The notes under the pieces: generated by a model | Told to the model about the DNA's origin: nothing | Seen by the model: only the letters and a program-made list of their open reading frames with translations | The model's database searches: none | Origin: an uncultured Eubacteriales bacterium | Lineage (GTDB): Bacteria > Bacillota > Clostridia > Oscillospirales > Butyricicoccaceae | NCBI GenBank assembly: GCA_910579575.1 | Contig: CAJTUM010000034.1 | Location: forward strand, 1-8,505 | DNA: 8,505 bases | Direction of reading: 5' to 3' | Shown: positions 1 through 7,713 of the stretch, in pieces | Layout: every line of letters begins with the position of its first letter | Position numbering within the stretch: position 1 is the stretch's first letter | Position numbers and translations under genes: made by a program

Positions 1-58
1 TTGTGTTATTGTTATGCTCACAGTAAAGTAAAAAGGCAGTTACAAGAAAGTATACCTT

Positions 59-74
59 TTTGCAAATTTGCAAA
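59..74. promoter_or_regulatory. 16-bp perfect palindrome upstream of the protease (possible operator)
   Basis: The sequence TTTGCAAATTTGCAAA is its own reverse complement. It consists of two identical 8-bp palindromes (TTTGCAAA) placed head to tail. It lies about 120 bases before the start codon in otherwise non-coding DNA, a plausible place for a dimeric or tetrameric regulator. No regulator is identified, and AT-rich palindromes also arise by chance. Confidence 0.4.
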
Positions 75-105
75 TCGTCGGAATGCTTTTGTCAAGCTGA
101 GGATC

Positions 106-150
106 TATCGGCTGCGCTGCGGACGACTCTCCGGTCGCAGCCAACCGATA
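106..150 (+). promoter_or_regulatory. Structured inverted repeat in the protease 5' region (leader hairpin or upstream terminator)
   Basis: TATCGG (106-111) pairs with CCGATA (145-150). CTGCG (112-116) pairs with CGCAG (136-140) across a CCAA bulge, and CGGA (120-123) can pair with TCCG (130-133) at the tip. The hairpin ends about 26 bases before the SD. Only a loose pyrimidine stretch (ATCCTTTCTTG) follows, so it is a weak candidate terminator for an upstream gene. It could equally be a structured 5' leader. I do not recognise a known riboswitch. No convincing promoter was found in bases 1-191. Confidence 0.45.
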
Positions 151-175
151 TATCCTTTCTTGAATAAAAACCTAT

Positions 176-188
176 AGGAAGGAAGAGG
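176..188 (+). promoter_or_regulatory. Ribosome-binding site of the protease gene, supporting the GTG start
   Basis: The purine-rich run AGGAAGGAAGAGG precedes GTG at 192. The GGAAGG part (177-182) lies 9 bases from the GTG, a normal spacing; the closer AGAGG is only 3 bases away. An ATG at 190 overlaps the GTG but reads ATG-TGA, so it cannot start the protein. Confidence 0.7.
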
Positions 189-191
189 AAT

Positions 192-275
192 GTGAACAAA
201 CGCTTGCAAAAACTCACGGCGCTTTTGCTGGCCTTGGCAATGACGTTGAGCATATGCCCTTATGCCAGCGCCGCC
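192..275 (+). other. Sec signal peptide of the surface protease
   Basis: Residues 1-28 show a basic N-region (KR at 3-4, K7), a hydrophobic core rich in Leu and Ala (about 9-20) and an AXA-type cleavage region (ASAA, residues 25-28). Cys22 is preceded by Leu-Ser-Ile, which does not satisfy a lipobox because position -1 is Ile, so signal peptidase I rather than lipoprotein processing is expected. The exact cleavage residue is an inference. Confidence 0.85.
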
Positions 276-3200
276 GGAACAGGCGAGCAAACGCCGGACC
301 TGCGGACAGAATTTTCCCGAGTCGCCCAATCGGCGCAAGCCGTGGACCCAGAAGAATGGGTTACGGTTGTCGTGGAACTCAAAGGCGAAACCACTTTGGA
401 TGTGGACGATTTTGTGGAGGAATTCCAAGCCAGCTCCGTGGGCTTTTCCACAAATACGACTGTAGCGGCTCACCGGGTCAGTATGGTCGACGACCAATCG
501 GACATCCAGACGCAGATTGCGGCTATGATTCCCGACGCCCAGTTCCGCTATCATTACACCAACTTGCTCAATGGTTTCGCCGCCCGCGTGCAATACAAGG
601 ACATTGAAACCATTAAGAGCATAGACGGCGTTCTGGACGTATACATGACCCAGCAATATGATTACACAGAGGGCTGGGAGGAGACGGAAGAAACTGTCGA
701 TTATATGTCTCTGGAAGACTACCAGGATCGCTATGGCGAAACAGGCGTTGACCTGAGCCGGAGCCAGGACAGCGGGCTTTCCATCCAGTCGGACCACGGC
801 TCTGTGGAGCAGATGGGCCTGGAGGCCGCCTGGGAAAAGGGCTACACCGGCGCAGGCAAGACCATCGCCATCTTCGATTCCAGCCTGCGGCATACCCATG
901 AGCTATTCAACTACATGGACCCAGATATTGCTAAAGTGAATGAAGATGGCACGGTGACCGTCGAGCGAGAATATCAGGATTCCTTCAAAACCAAGGAAAA
1001 CCTGCTGGCCACCATCACAGCCAACGAATCCACTTTGAACTTGTTTGATTCCGGTTGGGGAAACTGGTTCCATCAGCGCCCCACAGATCAGCAGGGCTTC
1101 AGCAAAGAGGTTCAGGCCCGGATCAAGAACGGCGAGTTCTATCACAACCTGAAGGTCCCCTTCGCCGTGGACTATATGGATGGCGATCTGGAGGTCTGGG
1201 ACGAAAATTCCAGCAGCCACGGCACCCATGTGGCAGGCATTACCGCCGGCAACCCTGGCCCGTTTGATGAGAATGAGCCTATTTCCATGGACAACGTCAA
1301 CGGCGTGCTGGGCGGCGCTTATGACTCTCAGATTCTGTTCTTCAAGGTGTTCAGCGAGAGCGACGACTTTGGCCAGGAAGGCGACGAGGCCGTCTTTGCC
1401 GCGCTGGACGACGCCGTAACCCTGGGCGTCAACGGCTTTAACCTGTCGCTGGGCATCCGGGCCGGCTTCACCACCGCCAACACCTATGCTCAGGCCGGTT
1501 ACCAAAAGGCCTATAACCGCGCGGCGGCGGCGGGCATCTCCATTGCGGTTTCCGCCGGCAACGACGCTCGTTCCAACCGCGAAAACGGCCTGTTCAACAG
1601 CCGTTCCACTCTTGAGCCCAACAGCAAAGCCGTCGGCTTCTCCGGCAGCCTGTTTGGGCCTATGACGGTGGCCTCCGCCCAGGGCACAGGCTATATCACC
1701 TATGGCGCTATGACCACCATGACGCTGACAAACGGCGACAGCCAGCCCATTACAGGTGTCGAACCCATTGCTATCCTGGATCGCAACCAAACCCTGATGG
1801 GAACCTCTTTGCCAGATTCCTATGAAGTAATTGATTGCGGCGCCGGCACAGAAGCTGAAATTTTGGCCGCCACAGGCAAAGAAGAGCTGGCCGGCGCATT
1901 GGAGGGCAAAATCGCCCTGGTACAGCAAGATTATTATCAGGATTTTATCGAGCAGACGGCGCCGGTGCGCACGGCCCAAGCCAAGGGCATGATTGTCGCC
2001 TATGATATGGATCAAAACTATGCGCTTTCCGCATCTCAGGTTGATGAGTCCATGCCCACCTTCGGCGCTTTCAAATCCAGCGTGTACGATGCGCTGAAAG
2101 ACTTTTGGAAAGAAGGCGGCTCTGTTAAGGTCAGCTTCACGTCGCAGGAACGGGTAGGAAGCCTTTCCAGCAGAAGCGACAGCGGCCCCTCCAGCTTCAC
2201 CTCTTGGGGCGTTACCGAGGCTTTGAAACTGAAGCCGGATATCATGGCTCCTGGCGGAAACATCTGGTCTGCCGGCGCCTCCTCGGATACGGCGCTGTCC
2301 GTCAAGAGCGGCACCTCCATGGCCTCCCCCAATATGGCCGGCGTCTTCCTGCTGGTCCAGCAGTATGTGGACGACAATTTGGAGACCTTTAAGATTGAAA
2401 AGGGGACCCAGGCATATACCAACGTGATCAACTGGCTGGCCGCCAGCAACGCCACGGTTTACCAGCCCTTCAAGGATACCAGCGACCCCAGCCAAGGGCG
2501 GCAGGACGTTTATTTCTCCCCCCGCCGTCAGGGCGCCGGTATGGCAAACATTGAAAAGGTCATCAACAGCAAGGTCGTTTTGCACAATACCGTTCCCTAT
2601 AATCCCGACACAGGCGAAGCGCCCAGAACCAAGGTGGAATTGGGCGATAAGCTGGGCGACGTATTCACATTCAGCTTTGTGCTGGAGAATTACAACAACG
2701 CTTCCCGGACCTTCGAGGTACTGTCCTGCCTCCAGACAGACGCTACCACGGATTCCGCTGGACGGCCTATTGTGGAGAGCGTTTCGAGCACTGGCGCCGA
2801 CATCGATCCGATTGAAGACGCCGTGATGACAGTAGATTCCGTAAGCGACGGCGCTTCCATTGATACGCCAAGCGCCAACGTCAACCGGTATGCCGCAAGC
2901 GCTTCCCCGGCCAAAATCACCGTTCCGGCCAACAGCTCCGTCACTGTGACGATCAAGACCGCGCTGAACGAAACGACCATGGCCGCTTACAACGACACCT
3001 TCCCCAACGGTATGTTCCTGGAAGGCTTTGTGTTCTTCGACAGCGTTGGCAGCGAAGACGAAGACGTCAGCATCCCCTTCATGGGCTTCCGCGGCGATTG
3101 GACCGACGCGCCCATCTTTGATTTGGCCACAATTTATGACGATATCTCCGATCTGGAGCTGACCGATCTGGACTATCCGCTCTATTATGCCACCGCTATG

Positions 3201-5576
3201 GCCACTGTTTTGGATGGAACAGAGGGTTTCTTGGGCGTCAACCAATTTACCGACGCTGAATGGGACGGCTATTACCGGAACAACCCCTATACCCAGCTGA
3301 GAACTTACTTCCACACCATCCGCGAAACGGGCGGCCTGAAAGGCGAATTCTCTGCGATCTCCCCCAATGAAGACGGCTATGCCGATATCGCCTATGCCAA
3401 CCTGACTCTGCTGCGCAACGCTAAAGCGCTGTATGTGGAGGTTAAGGATGAAAGCGGCGCCGTTATCCGCACCATGGGCCCCGAATTTGAATATTTCGAG
3501 GTTCGCCCCGCCGACGGCAATAAAACGCAGCAGGTTGCGGCTACATATGGCACAAAGTATAACCGCAATATGGCCTGGGACGGCAAAAACGACCAAGGCC
3601 AACTGGTAGCCGACGGTCAGTATACCTATACAGTCTATGCCGTCGCCGAAAAAGAATTTTTGGAGAACGACGCCTACGCTTTGGGCGACGACAACGCTTG
3701 GGATCGGGACAACCGGACCATGACCGGCATGACGCCGGAATACAAGGCCCGCGTGCTGGCCGCTTTGAAAGCCTCCCAAACCAAGGACAGTCTGACAATG
3801 CCCGTCAAGGTGGATACCCAGGCGCCGGAACTCAAAGCCGGCAAAGCCGCCGACGGAAAATGGACTGTTTCCGTTTCCGACGAAGGCAGCGGCGTTCAAG
3901 TATTGGCGTTCTATTACGACGGCGAAAGGATTGGCCAGCCGGAGATGATCAACAAATCCTCCGCTTCTGTGACATTGGATATCGGCGAGGCTTTGAGCGA
4001 AATTTCAACTCCTGACATGAACAAGCTGGAGCTTCAGGCTGTGGACTATGCTTTCAATATTTCCAAAGTCAAGGCCAGCGAAGCCTCTAATTTGACGACC
4101 GCAGTCGTCTCAGAGGATCCGCAAATCAACGCCCTGCCCGATAGCCTGAAAGACAATGAAACTGCCCAGCAGGCGCAAACCGCTTTGACAACGGGCGAAC
4201 CCAGCGTTTCCGGAGACGCTTTGAACGGGGCTGCGACGGATATCCTCTTGAACGATACGCACACAGAGGAAACGGCAAAAAAGGCGCTGACTGACGCAGG
4301 CGTAACAGTGGCGGAAAACGCGCAGGCGACCATCGTCGTCCAGACGTATCTGGAGATTTCTGTGAAATCTGTCTCCGATGAAAACGGCGCGAAAAGCGTC
4401 GCTCTGGATATCGCGCCCAAGTATCGCAAACTGATCACAACCAACGCCGCAGATATCAAGCCCGAAGGCGAAGGCAAAAACGCCGTGGAGCTGGAAAGCG
4501 GCAGCCTGAACGTCACAAAGCCCGTAACCGTGACTGTGCCTCTGCCCGCAGGCTTTGCCGAAGACGGCGCTCTCTATGTCCGACACAACAAGGGCAATAA
4601 AGCCTATATCTATGGCGGAACTGTGGCGGCCAACGTGCTGAGCTTTACCAACCCCAACGGTTTCTCGGAATTTGTCATTGGCGTGGACGCGCCCAAAGCC
4701 AAAATTGGCGACGTGGGCTATGAAAGCCTCCAAGCCGCTATCGACGACGCGGCCAACGACGCTGTGATTACCCTGCTGCAAAGCGACAGCGCCACGGTTT
4801 CCAAGACAATCGTCTTCACCATCCAGCATGGCGACAGCGTCGTCCCCACGGTTAACGCAGGGAGCCGGACTTCGATTAAAACAGAAACCGTGGAAGGCGG
4901 AACCAAGTATATCTGCGTTGCCAGCGGCTCTTCTGGCGGCAGTTCTTCCGGCGGCAGCTCCGGCGGTTCTTCCTCCGGCGGCACGACGACCAAGCCCACG
5001 AACCCCTCTACGCCGGCCACAGGCGATAACCAGACCAATTTCACCGACGTGCCGGGCCATTGGGCGGAAGAAGCCATCAACGCCGCTGTGAAGGCCGGTC
5101 TGTTCAACGGCACCAGCGCCACCACCTTTAGCCCCAACGTCAGCGTCAACCGGGCTATGTTTGCTACAATTCTCTACCGACTGCACAAAGAGCCGGCGGT
5201 AACCGGCGTTTCCCAGTTCCCAGACGCTGTGCAGGGCTCCTGGTACTATAACGCCGTGATTTGGGCCGCTGAAAACAACGTGGTTCTGGGTATGCAGGAC
5301 GGGACTTTTGCCCCGAATCAAGCCATCACCCGTGAGCAAATGGCCGCCATGCTTTACCGCTATGCGACCTATGCCGGCCACAATACCGATACGATTCAGC
5401 CGCTGACAGGCTTTGCCGATAAGGACTCTGTATCCTCTTGGGCGGAGGAAGCCATGTCTTGGGCTGTGGCAAAAGGCTATATCACCGGCAAGCCCGGCGA
5501 TCTGCTGGACCCCAAGGGCCTGGCCACCCGCGCCGAAGCCGCCACAATCCTGATGCGGTTCTTGGATCAACAATAA
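192..5576 (+). CDS. SLH-anchored, multidomain subtilisin-family (S8) surface serine protease
   Basis: Predicted exported endopeptidase held on the cell surface, 1794 residues. Residues 1-28 form a signal peptide (KR near the N-terminus, Leu/Ala-rich core, cleavage after ASAA); Cys22 lacks a proper lipobox. Residues about 55-155 resemble an inhibitor_I9-type propeptide. The S8 domain spans about 205-790. Its triad is Asp229 (IAIFDSS), His343 (SSHGTHVAG) and Ser709 (SGTSMASP), with oxyanion Asn457 (VSAGND). A PA-like insert lies at about 520-645. An Fn3-like domain as in lactocepin and C5a peptidase follows at about 815-970, then a FlgD-like Ig domain at about 1048-1152 (SPNEDGYAD, later WDGKNDQGQ), stalk domains to about 1576, a Gly/Ser linker and three SLH repeats. 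There is no LPXTG motif, so anchoring is probably non-covalent, through SLH binding to secondary wall polymer. Asp229 is followed by SS rather than the usual TG, and the Asp-His spacing of 114 residues is long. The GTG start fits the signal peptide and SD; ATG at 190 meets an immediate stop. The gene stands alone on its strand. Substrate is unknown. Confidence 0.93.
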   Translation: MNKRLQKLTALLLALAMTLSICPYASAAGTGEQTPDLRTEFSRVAQSAQAVDPEEWVTVVVELKGETTLDVDDFVEEFQASSVGFSTNTTVAAHRVSMVDDQSDIQTQIAAMIPDAQFRYHYTNLLNGFAARVQYKDIETIKSIDGVLDVYMTQQYDYTEGWEETEETVDYMSLEDYQDRYGETGVDLSRSQDSGLSIQSDHGSVEQMGLEAAWEKGYTGAGKTIAIFDSSLRHTHELFNYMDPDIAKVNEDGTVTVEREYQDSFKTKENLLATITANESTLNLFDSGWGNWFHQRPTDQQGFSKEVQARIKNGEFYHNLKVPFAVDYMDGDLEVWDENSSSHGTHVAGITAGNPGPFDENEPISMDNVNGVLGGAYDSQILFFKVFSESDDFGQEGDEAVFAALDDAVTLGVNGFNLSLGIRAGFTTANTYAQAGYQKAYNRAAAAGISIAVSAGNDARSNRENGLFNSRSTLEPNSKAVGFSGSLFGPMTVASAQGTGYITYGAMTTMTLTNGDSQPITGVEPIAILDRNQTLMGTSLPDSYEVIDCGAGTEAEILAATGKEELAGALEGKIALVQQDYYQDFIEQTAPVRTAQAKGMIVAYDMDQNYALSASQVDESMPTFGAFKSSVYDALKDFWKEGGSVKVSFTSQERVGSLSSRSDSGPSSFTSWGVTEALKLKPDIMAPGGNIWSAGASSDTALSVKSGTSMASPNMAGVFLLVQQYVDDNLETFKIEKGTQAYTNVINWLAASNATVYQPFKDTSDPSQGRQDVYFSPRRQGAGMANIEKVINSKVVLHNTVPYNPDTGEAPRTKVELGDKLGDVFTFSFVLENYNNASRTFEVLSCLQTDATTDSAGRPIVESVSSTGADIDPIEDAVMTVDSVSDGASIDTPSANVNRYAASASPAKITVPANSSVTVTIKTALNETTMAAYNDTFPNGMFLEGFVFFDSVGSEDEDVSIPFMGFRGDWTDAPIFDLATIYDDISDLELTDLDYPLYYATAMATVLDGTEGFLGVNQFTDAEWDGYYRNNPYTQLRTYFHTIRETGGLKGEFSAISPNEDGYADIAYANLTLLRNAKALYVEVKDESGAVIRTMGPEFEYFEVRPADGNKTQQVAATYGTKYNRNMAWDGKNDQGQLVADGQYTYTVYAVAEKEFLENDAYALGDDNAWDRDNRTMTGMTPEYKARVLAALKASQTKDSLTMPVKVDTQAPELKAGKAADGKWTVSVSDEGSGVQVLAFYYDGERIGQPEMINKSSASVTLDIGEALSEISTPDMNKLELQAVDYAFNISKVKASEASNLTTAVVSEDPQINALPDSLKDNETAQQAQTALTTGEPSVSGDALNGAATDILLNDTHTEETAKKALTDAGVTVAENAQATIVVQTYLEISVKSVSDENGAKSVALDIAPKYRKLITTNAADIKPEGEGKNAVELESGSLNVTKPVTVTVPLPAGFAEDGALYVRHNKGNKAYIYGGTVAANVLSFTNPNGFSEFVIGVDAPKAKIGDVGYESLQAAIDDAANDAVITLLQSDSATVSKTIVFTIQHGDSVVPTVNAGSRTSIKTETVEGGTKYICVASGSSGGSSSGGSSGGSSSGGTTTKPTNPSTPATGDNQTNFTDVPGHWAEEAINAAVKAGLFNGTSATTFSPNVSVNRAMFATILYRLHKEPAVTGVSQFPDAVQGSWYYNAVIWAAENNVVLGMQDGTFAPNQAITREQMAAMLYRYATYAGHNTDTIQPLTGFADKDSVSSWAEEAMSWAVAKGYITGKPGDLLDPKGLATRAEAATILMRFLDQQ
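4923..5021 (+). repeat. Gly/Ser-rich linker, short tandem repeats inside the protease gene
   Basis: Residues 1578-1610 are made of SSGG/SSSGG units followed by a Thr/Pro-rich stretch. The DNA is a degenerate tandem array of ggcggc-agc/tct-type units. The segment separates the stalk domains from the SLH anchor and probably acts as a flexible spacer across the cell wall. Such arrays can change in copy number, so length may differ between strains; that is inference. Confidence 0.85.
5037..5568 (+). other. Three SLH domains (cell-wall anchor) of the protease
   Basis: Three S-layer-homology repeats occupy residues about 1616-1662, 1675-1723 and 1740-1792. Each opens with an F-x-D motif (FTDV with GHWAEEAI; FPDA with SWYYNAVIWA; FADKDSVSSWAEEA) and ends with a version of the TRAE motif (VNRAM, ITREQ, ATRAE) before a hydrophobic helix. 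In Firmicutes such triplets bind pyruvylated secondary cell-wall polymer. The first repeat has the most divergent TRAE motif and the third keeps the canonical ATRAE. Confidence 0.93.
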
Positions 5577-5629
5577 GGGTTTCTCTTGCTTGATTTTGCT
5601 TTTTCTCATGCTTCCTTTTGAATAAGAAG

Positions 5630-5662
5630 AACGCGGTATGGCCAGCGCCATACCGCGTTTTT
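5630..5662. terminator. Bidirectional intrinsic terminator between protease and recG
   Basis: A perfect 13-bp stem (AACGCGGTATGGC, 5630-5642, with its complement at 5647-5659) closes a 4-base loop CAGC. On the + strand five T residues follow at 5658-5662, giving a textbook terminator 53 bases after the protease stop. On the minus strand the stem is followed by TTCTTCTTATT, a weaker U-rich tail, so it probably also ends the lexA-recG transcript about 17 bases after the recG stop. The convergent gene arrangement supports a shared terminator. Confidence 0.9.
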
Positions 5663-5676
5663 CACAAATTGGTTTT

Positions 5677-7707
5677 CTATTGCCGCGCCCGCTGGAAAAG
5701 GAGACGGATTTTTTCCAGCAGCAGCGGGTTGTGTTCCAGAGAGGGGTCCTTTTCCAGCAGCTCCTCTGCAGCCTGCCGGGCCTGCTGGAGCAAAGTCACG
5801 TCGGCGGAAAGATCGGCGATGCGAAATTCCGGCAGGCCATGCTGGCGGTCGCCGAAAAAATCGCCAGGGCCCCGCAGCTTCAGATCCTCCTCCGCAATGC
5901 GAAAACCGTCGCTGCATTGGGTCATCACTTGGAGTCGCCGGCGGGTTTTTTCGCTCTGATTGTCCGAAACCAGCACGCAATAGGATTGCAGCTCTCCCCG
6001 GCCCACCCGGCCTCGCAGCTGGTGGAGCTGGGAAAGGCCAAATCGCTCTGCATCCTCCACAATCATCAGCGAGGCCCGAGGCACGTTGACGCCCACTTCG
6101 ATGACCGTGGTGCTGACCAAAACGTCGATTTCCCCCTGGGCGAATTGGGCCATCACATCGTCCTTTTCCCGGGGCTTCATCCTGCCGTGAAGCAGCCCCA
6201 CCCGCAGCCGGGGCAGCCGCTGGGCCAGGTTCTGGGCGTATGTCACGGCGGATTGGCGTTCGTCTTCCCCGGCTTCGCCCTCGATCAGCGGACAGACGAT
6301 ATAAACCTGGCCGCCTGAATCAATTTGTTTTTGAATAAAAGCGTCCAGCCGAGGGCGGTAGCTGTGGTTGACCGCATAAGTGGGCACAGGCTTGCGCCCC
6401 GGCGGCAGCTCGTCGATGACGGACACCTGCAAATCGCCGTAGAGCATCAACGCCAGCGTTCGGGGGATGGGAGTGGCGCTCATGACCAGCGAATGAACCC
6501 GCTCCCCTTTGTCGGTCAGCGTCCGCCGCTGGGCCACGCCGAACCGGTGTTGTTCGTCGGCGATGGTCAGCGCCGGCCGGGCGAAGGTCACGTCCTGCTG
6601 AATCAAAGCGTGGGTGCCGATGAGCGCGTCCAGCTCCCCGGCTTCCAGCGCCTGCTGGAGCAGGGCTTTCTGCTTTTTGGTCGTGGCGCCGGTGAGCAGC
6701 CCGCAGCGGACGCCGCACTGCCGGAACAGCGGCTCCAGAGCCTGGTAATGTTGTCGGGCCAGCAGCTCCGTGGGCGCCATTAGCGCGCCCTGGGTCCGGT
6801 TTTTGGCCGCCAACCACAGGCAGGCCGCCGCCGCCATGGTTTTGCCGCTGCCCACATCCCCTTGAATCAGCCGGTTCATAGCCTTTCCGCTGCACATATC
6901 TCCAAAAGCCTGCTCCACCGCCCGGCGCTGAGCGCCGGTGGGCCGATAAGGGAGAAATTGATAAAATTCCTCTGGGTCCCGATAGTCCAACGTCACGCCC
7001 GGCGCTTGACCGTTCTGCTTGCCTAACAGCTGCAAGCCGCAGGCAAAGTGAAAAAATTCCTCAAAAATCACCCGCCGTCGGGCGATCTCCACAGCCTCTT
7101 GATCCGCTGGGAAATGGATATTTTCATAGGCGTAACGAATATGGCACAGGCCGTATTTTTGGCGGAACGCCTGGTCTAGGCTGTCTGTCATCGATTCTGT
7201 GCATTCCAAAGCCTGGCGGACAGCCTGACTCACCGCCCCTCGGGAGAGGCCGGCCGTCAGCCGATAAACAGGCAAAATGCGGCCGGTGACCGCTTGCCGG
7301 TCCGCCGGATCAAATTCCGGGTTAACCAGCTGTTTGCGCAGCAGGGTTCCTCCTACCCGGCCAAAAAACACATATTCTTCTCCCTGGCGCAGCTGGTTTT
7401 TCACATAGGGCTGATTGAAATAGACCAGGTCCATGGCGCCAGTTTGGTCGAAAACCCGTAGCTTGGAGACGGTAAGCCCCCGGCGAATCAACCGGGAGGA
7501 TGGGTCGGAGCCCACTGTGGCTCGAATGCAGCAATCCTGCCCTGGTTGGGCTTGGGCGATGGTGCAAAACCGGCTTCTGTCCTCATAATCCCGAGGGAAA
7601 TATTCCAGACAATCCCCTAAAGTAAAGACGCCCAGCTTGTGGAACAACAGGGCCTTCTTTTCCCCTACCCCTTTCAAGTAGCGAATCTCTGTGGTTCTGT
7701 CCGCCAT
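5677..7707 (-). CDS. recG: ATP-dependent DNA helicase RecG
   Basis: Cytoplasmic superfamily 2 helicase of 676 residues, the normal bacterial length. In the family it unwinds branched DNA, drives fork reversal and Holliday-junction migration, and limits unwanted replication restart. Residues 11-19 (LKGVGEKKA) form the helix-hairpin-helix-like N-terminal motif, and about 50-135 is the OB-fold wedge domain. Helicase motifs are intact: motif I GDVGSGKT (283-290), Ia APTELLARQH (311-320), II DEQH (384-387), III SATPIPRT (410-417), V around STTVIEVGVNVP (532-543) and VI QLRGRVGR (563-570). They are followed by the RecG C-terminal signature LKLRGPGDFFG (609-619). The ATG lies 6 bases after the lexA stop with only a weak AGG upstream, so translational coupling to lexA is likely. 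It ends next to the shared terminator. No truncation or missing key residue is seen. Confidence 0.98.
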   Translation of the reverse strand: MADRTTEIRYLKGVGEKKALLFHKLGVFTLGDCLEYFPRDYEDRSRFCTIAQAQPGQDCCIRATVGSDPSSRLIRRGLTVSKLRVFDQTGAMDLVYFNQPYVKNQLRQGEEYVFFGRVGGTLLRKQLVNPEFDPADRQAVTGRILPVYRLTAGLSRGAVSQAVRQALECTESMTDSLDQAFRQKYGLCHIRYAYENIHFPADQEAVEIARRRVIFEEFFHFACGLQLLGKQNGQAPGVTLDYRDPEEFYQFLPYRPTGAQRRAVEQAFGDMCSGKAMNRLIQGDVGSGKTMAAAACLWLAAKNRTQGALMAPTELLARQHYQALEPLFRQCGVRCGLLTGATTKKQKALLQQALEAGELDALIGTHALIQQDVTFARPALTIADEQHRFGVAQRRTLTDKGERVHSLVMSATPIPRTLALMLYGDLQVSVIDELPPGRKPVPTYAVNHSYRPRLDAFIQKQIDSGGQVYIVCPLIEGEAGEDERQSAVTYAQNLAQRLPRLRVGLLHGRMKPREKDDVMAQFAQGEIDVLVSTTVIEVGVNVPRASLMIVEDAERFGLSQLHQLRGRVGRGELQSYCVLVSDNQSEKTRRRLQVMTQCSDGFRIAEEDLKLRGPGDFFGDRQHGLPEFRIADLSADVTLLQQARQAAEELLEKDPSLEHNPLLLEKIRLLFQRARQ

Positions 7708-7713
7708 GGCCTG

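Noticed and set aside
1..60. Sigma-A promoter for the protease in the AT-rich first 60 bases
   Set aside because: Hexamers such as TTGTTA, TTGTGT and TATACC are present, but none pairs with a good partner at 16-18 bases, so no promoter is called.
192..275. Possible lipoprotein signal ending at Cys22 of the protease
   Set aside because: The residues before the Cys are Leu-Ser-Ile; a lipobox needs Gly, Ala or Ser directly before Cys. An ASAA site follows and SLH domains already explain anchoring.
903..3899. A 998-codon open frame on the minus strand inside the protease gene, with similar frames at 105-899 and 4110-5651
   Set aside because: All three lie in the register exactly opposite the protease codons, where a stop appears only if the protease uses TTA, CTA or TCA. 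The protease strongly avoids these codons; the breaks fall at a CTA (903-905) and a TCA (4110-4112). The translations show no domain or motif and the plus-strand protein is clearly real.
5638..6783. Plus-strand open frames opposite recG (5638-6318, 6325-6783)
   Set aside because: They run antisense to intact RecG helicase motifs, show no recognisable domain and no good SD, and one begins inside the terminator hairpin.
7708..7713. A separate promoter or terminator between lexA and recG
   Set aside because: The gap is 6 bases, leaving no room for either; an internal promoter within lexA was not evident.
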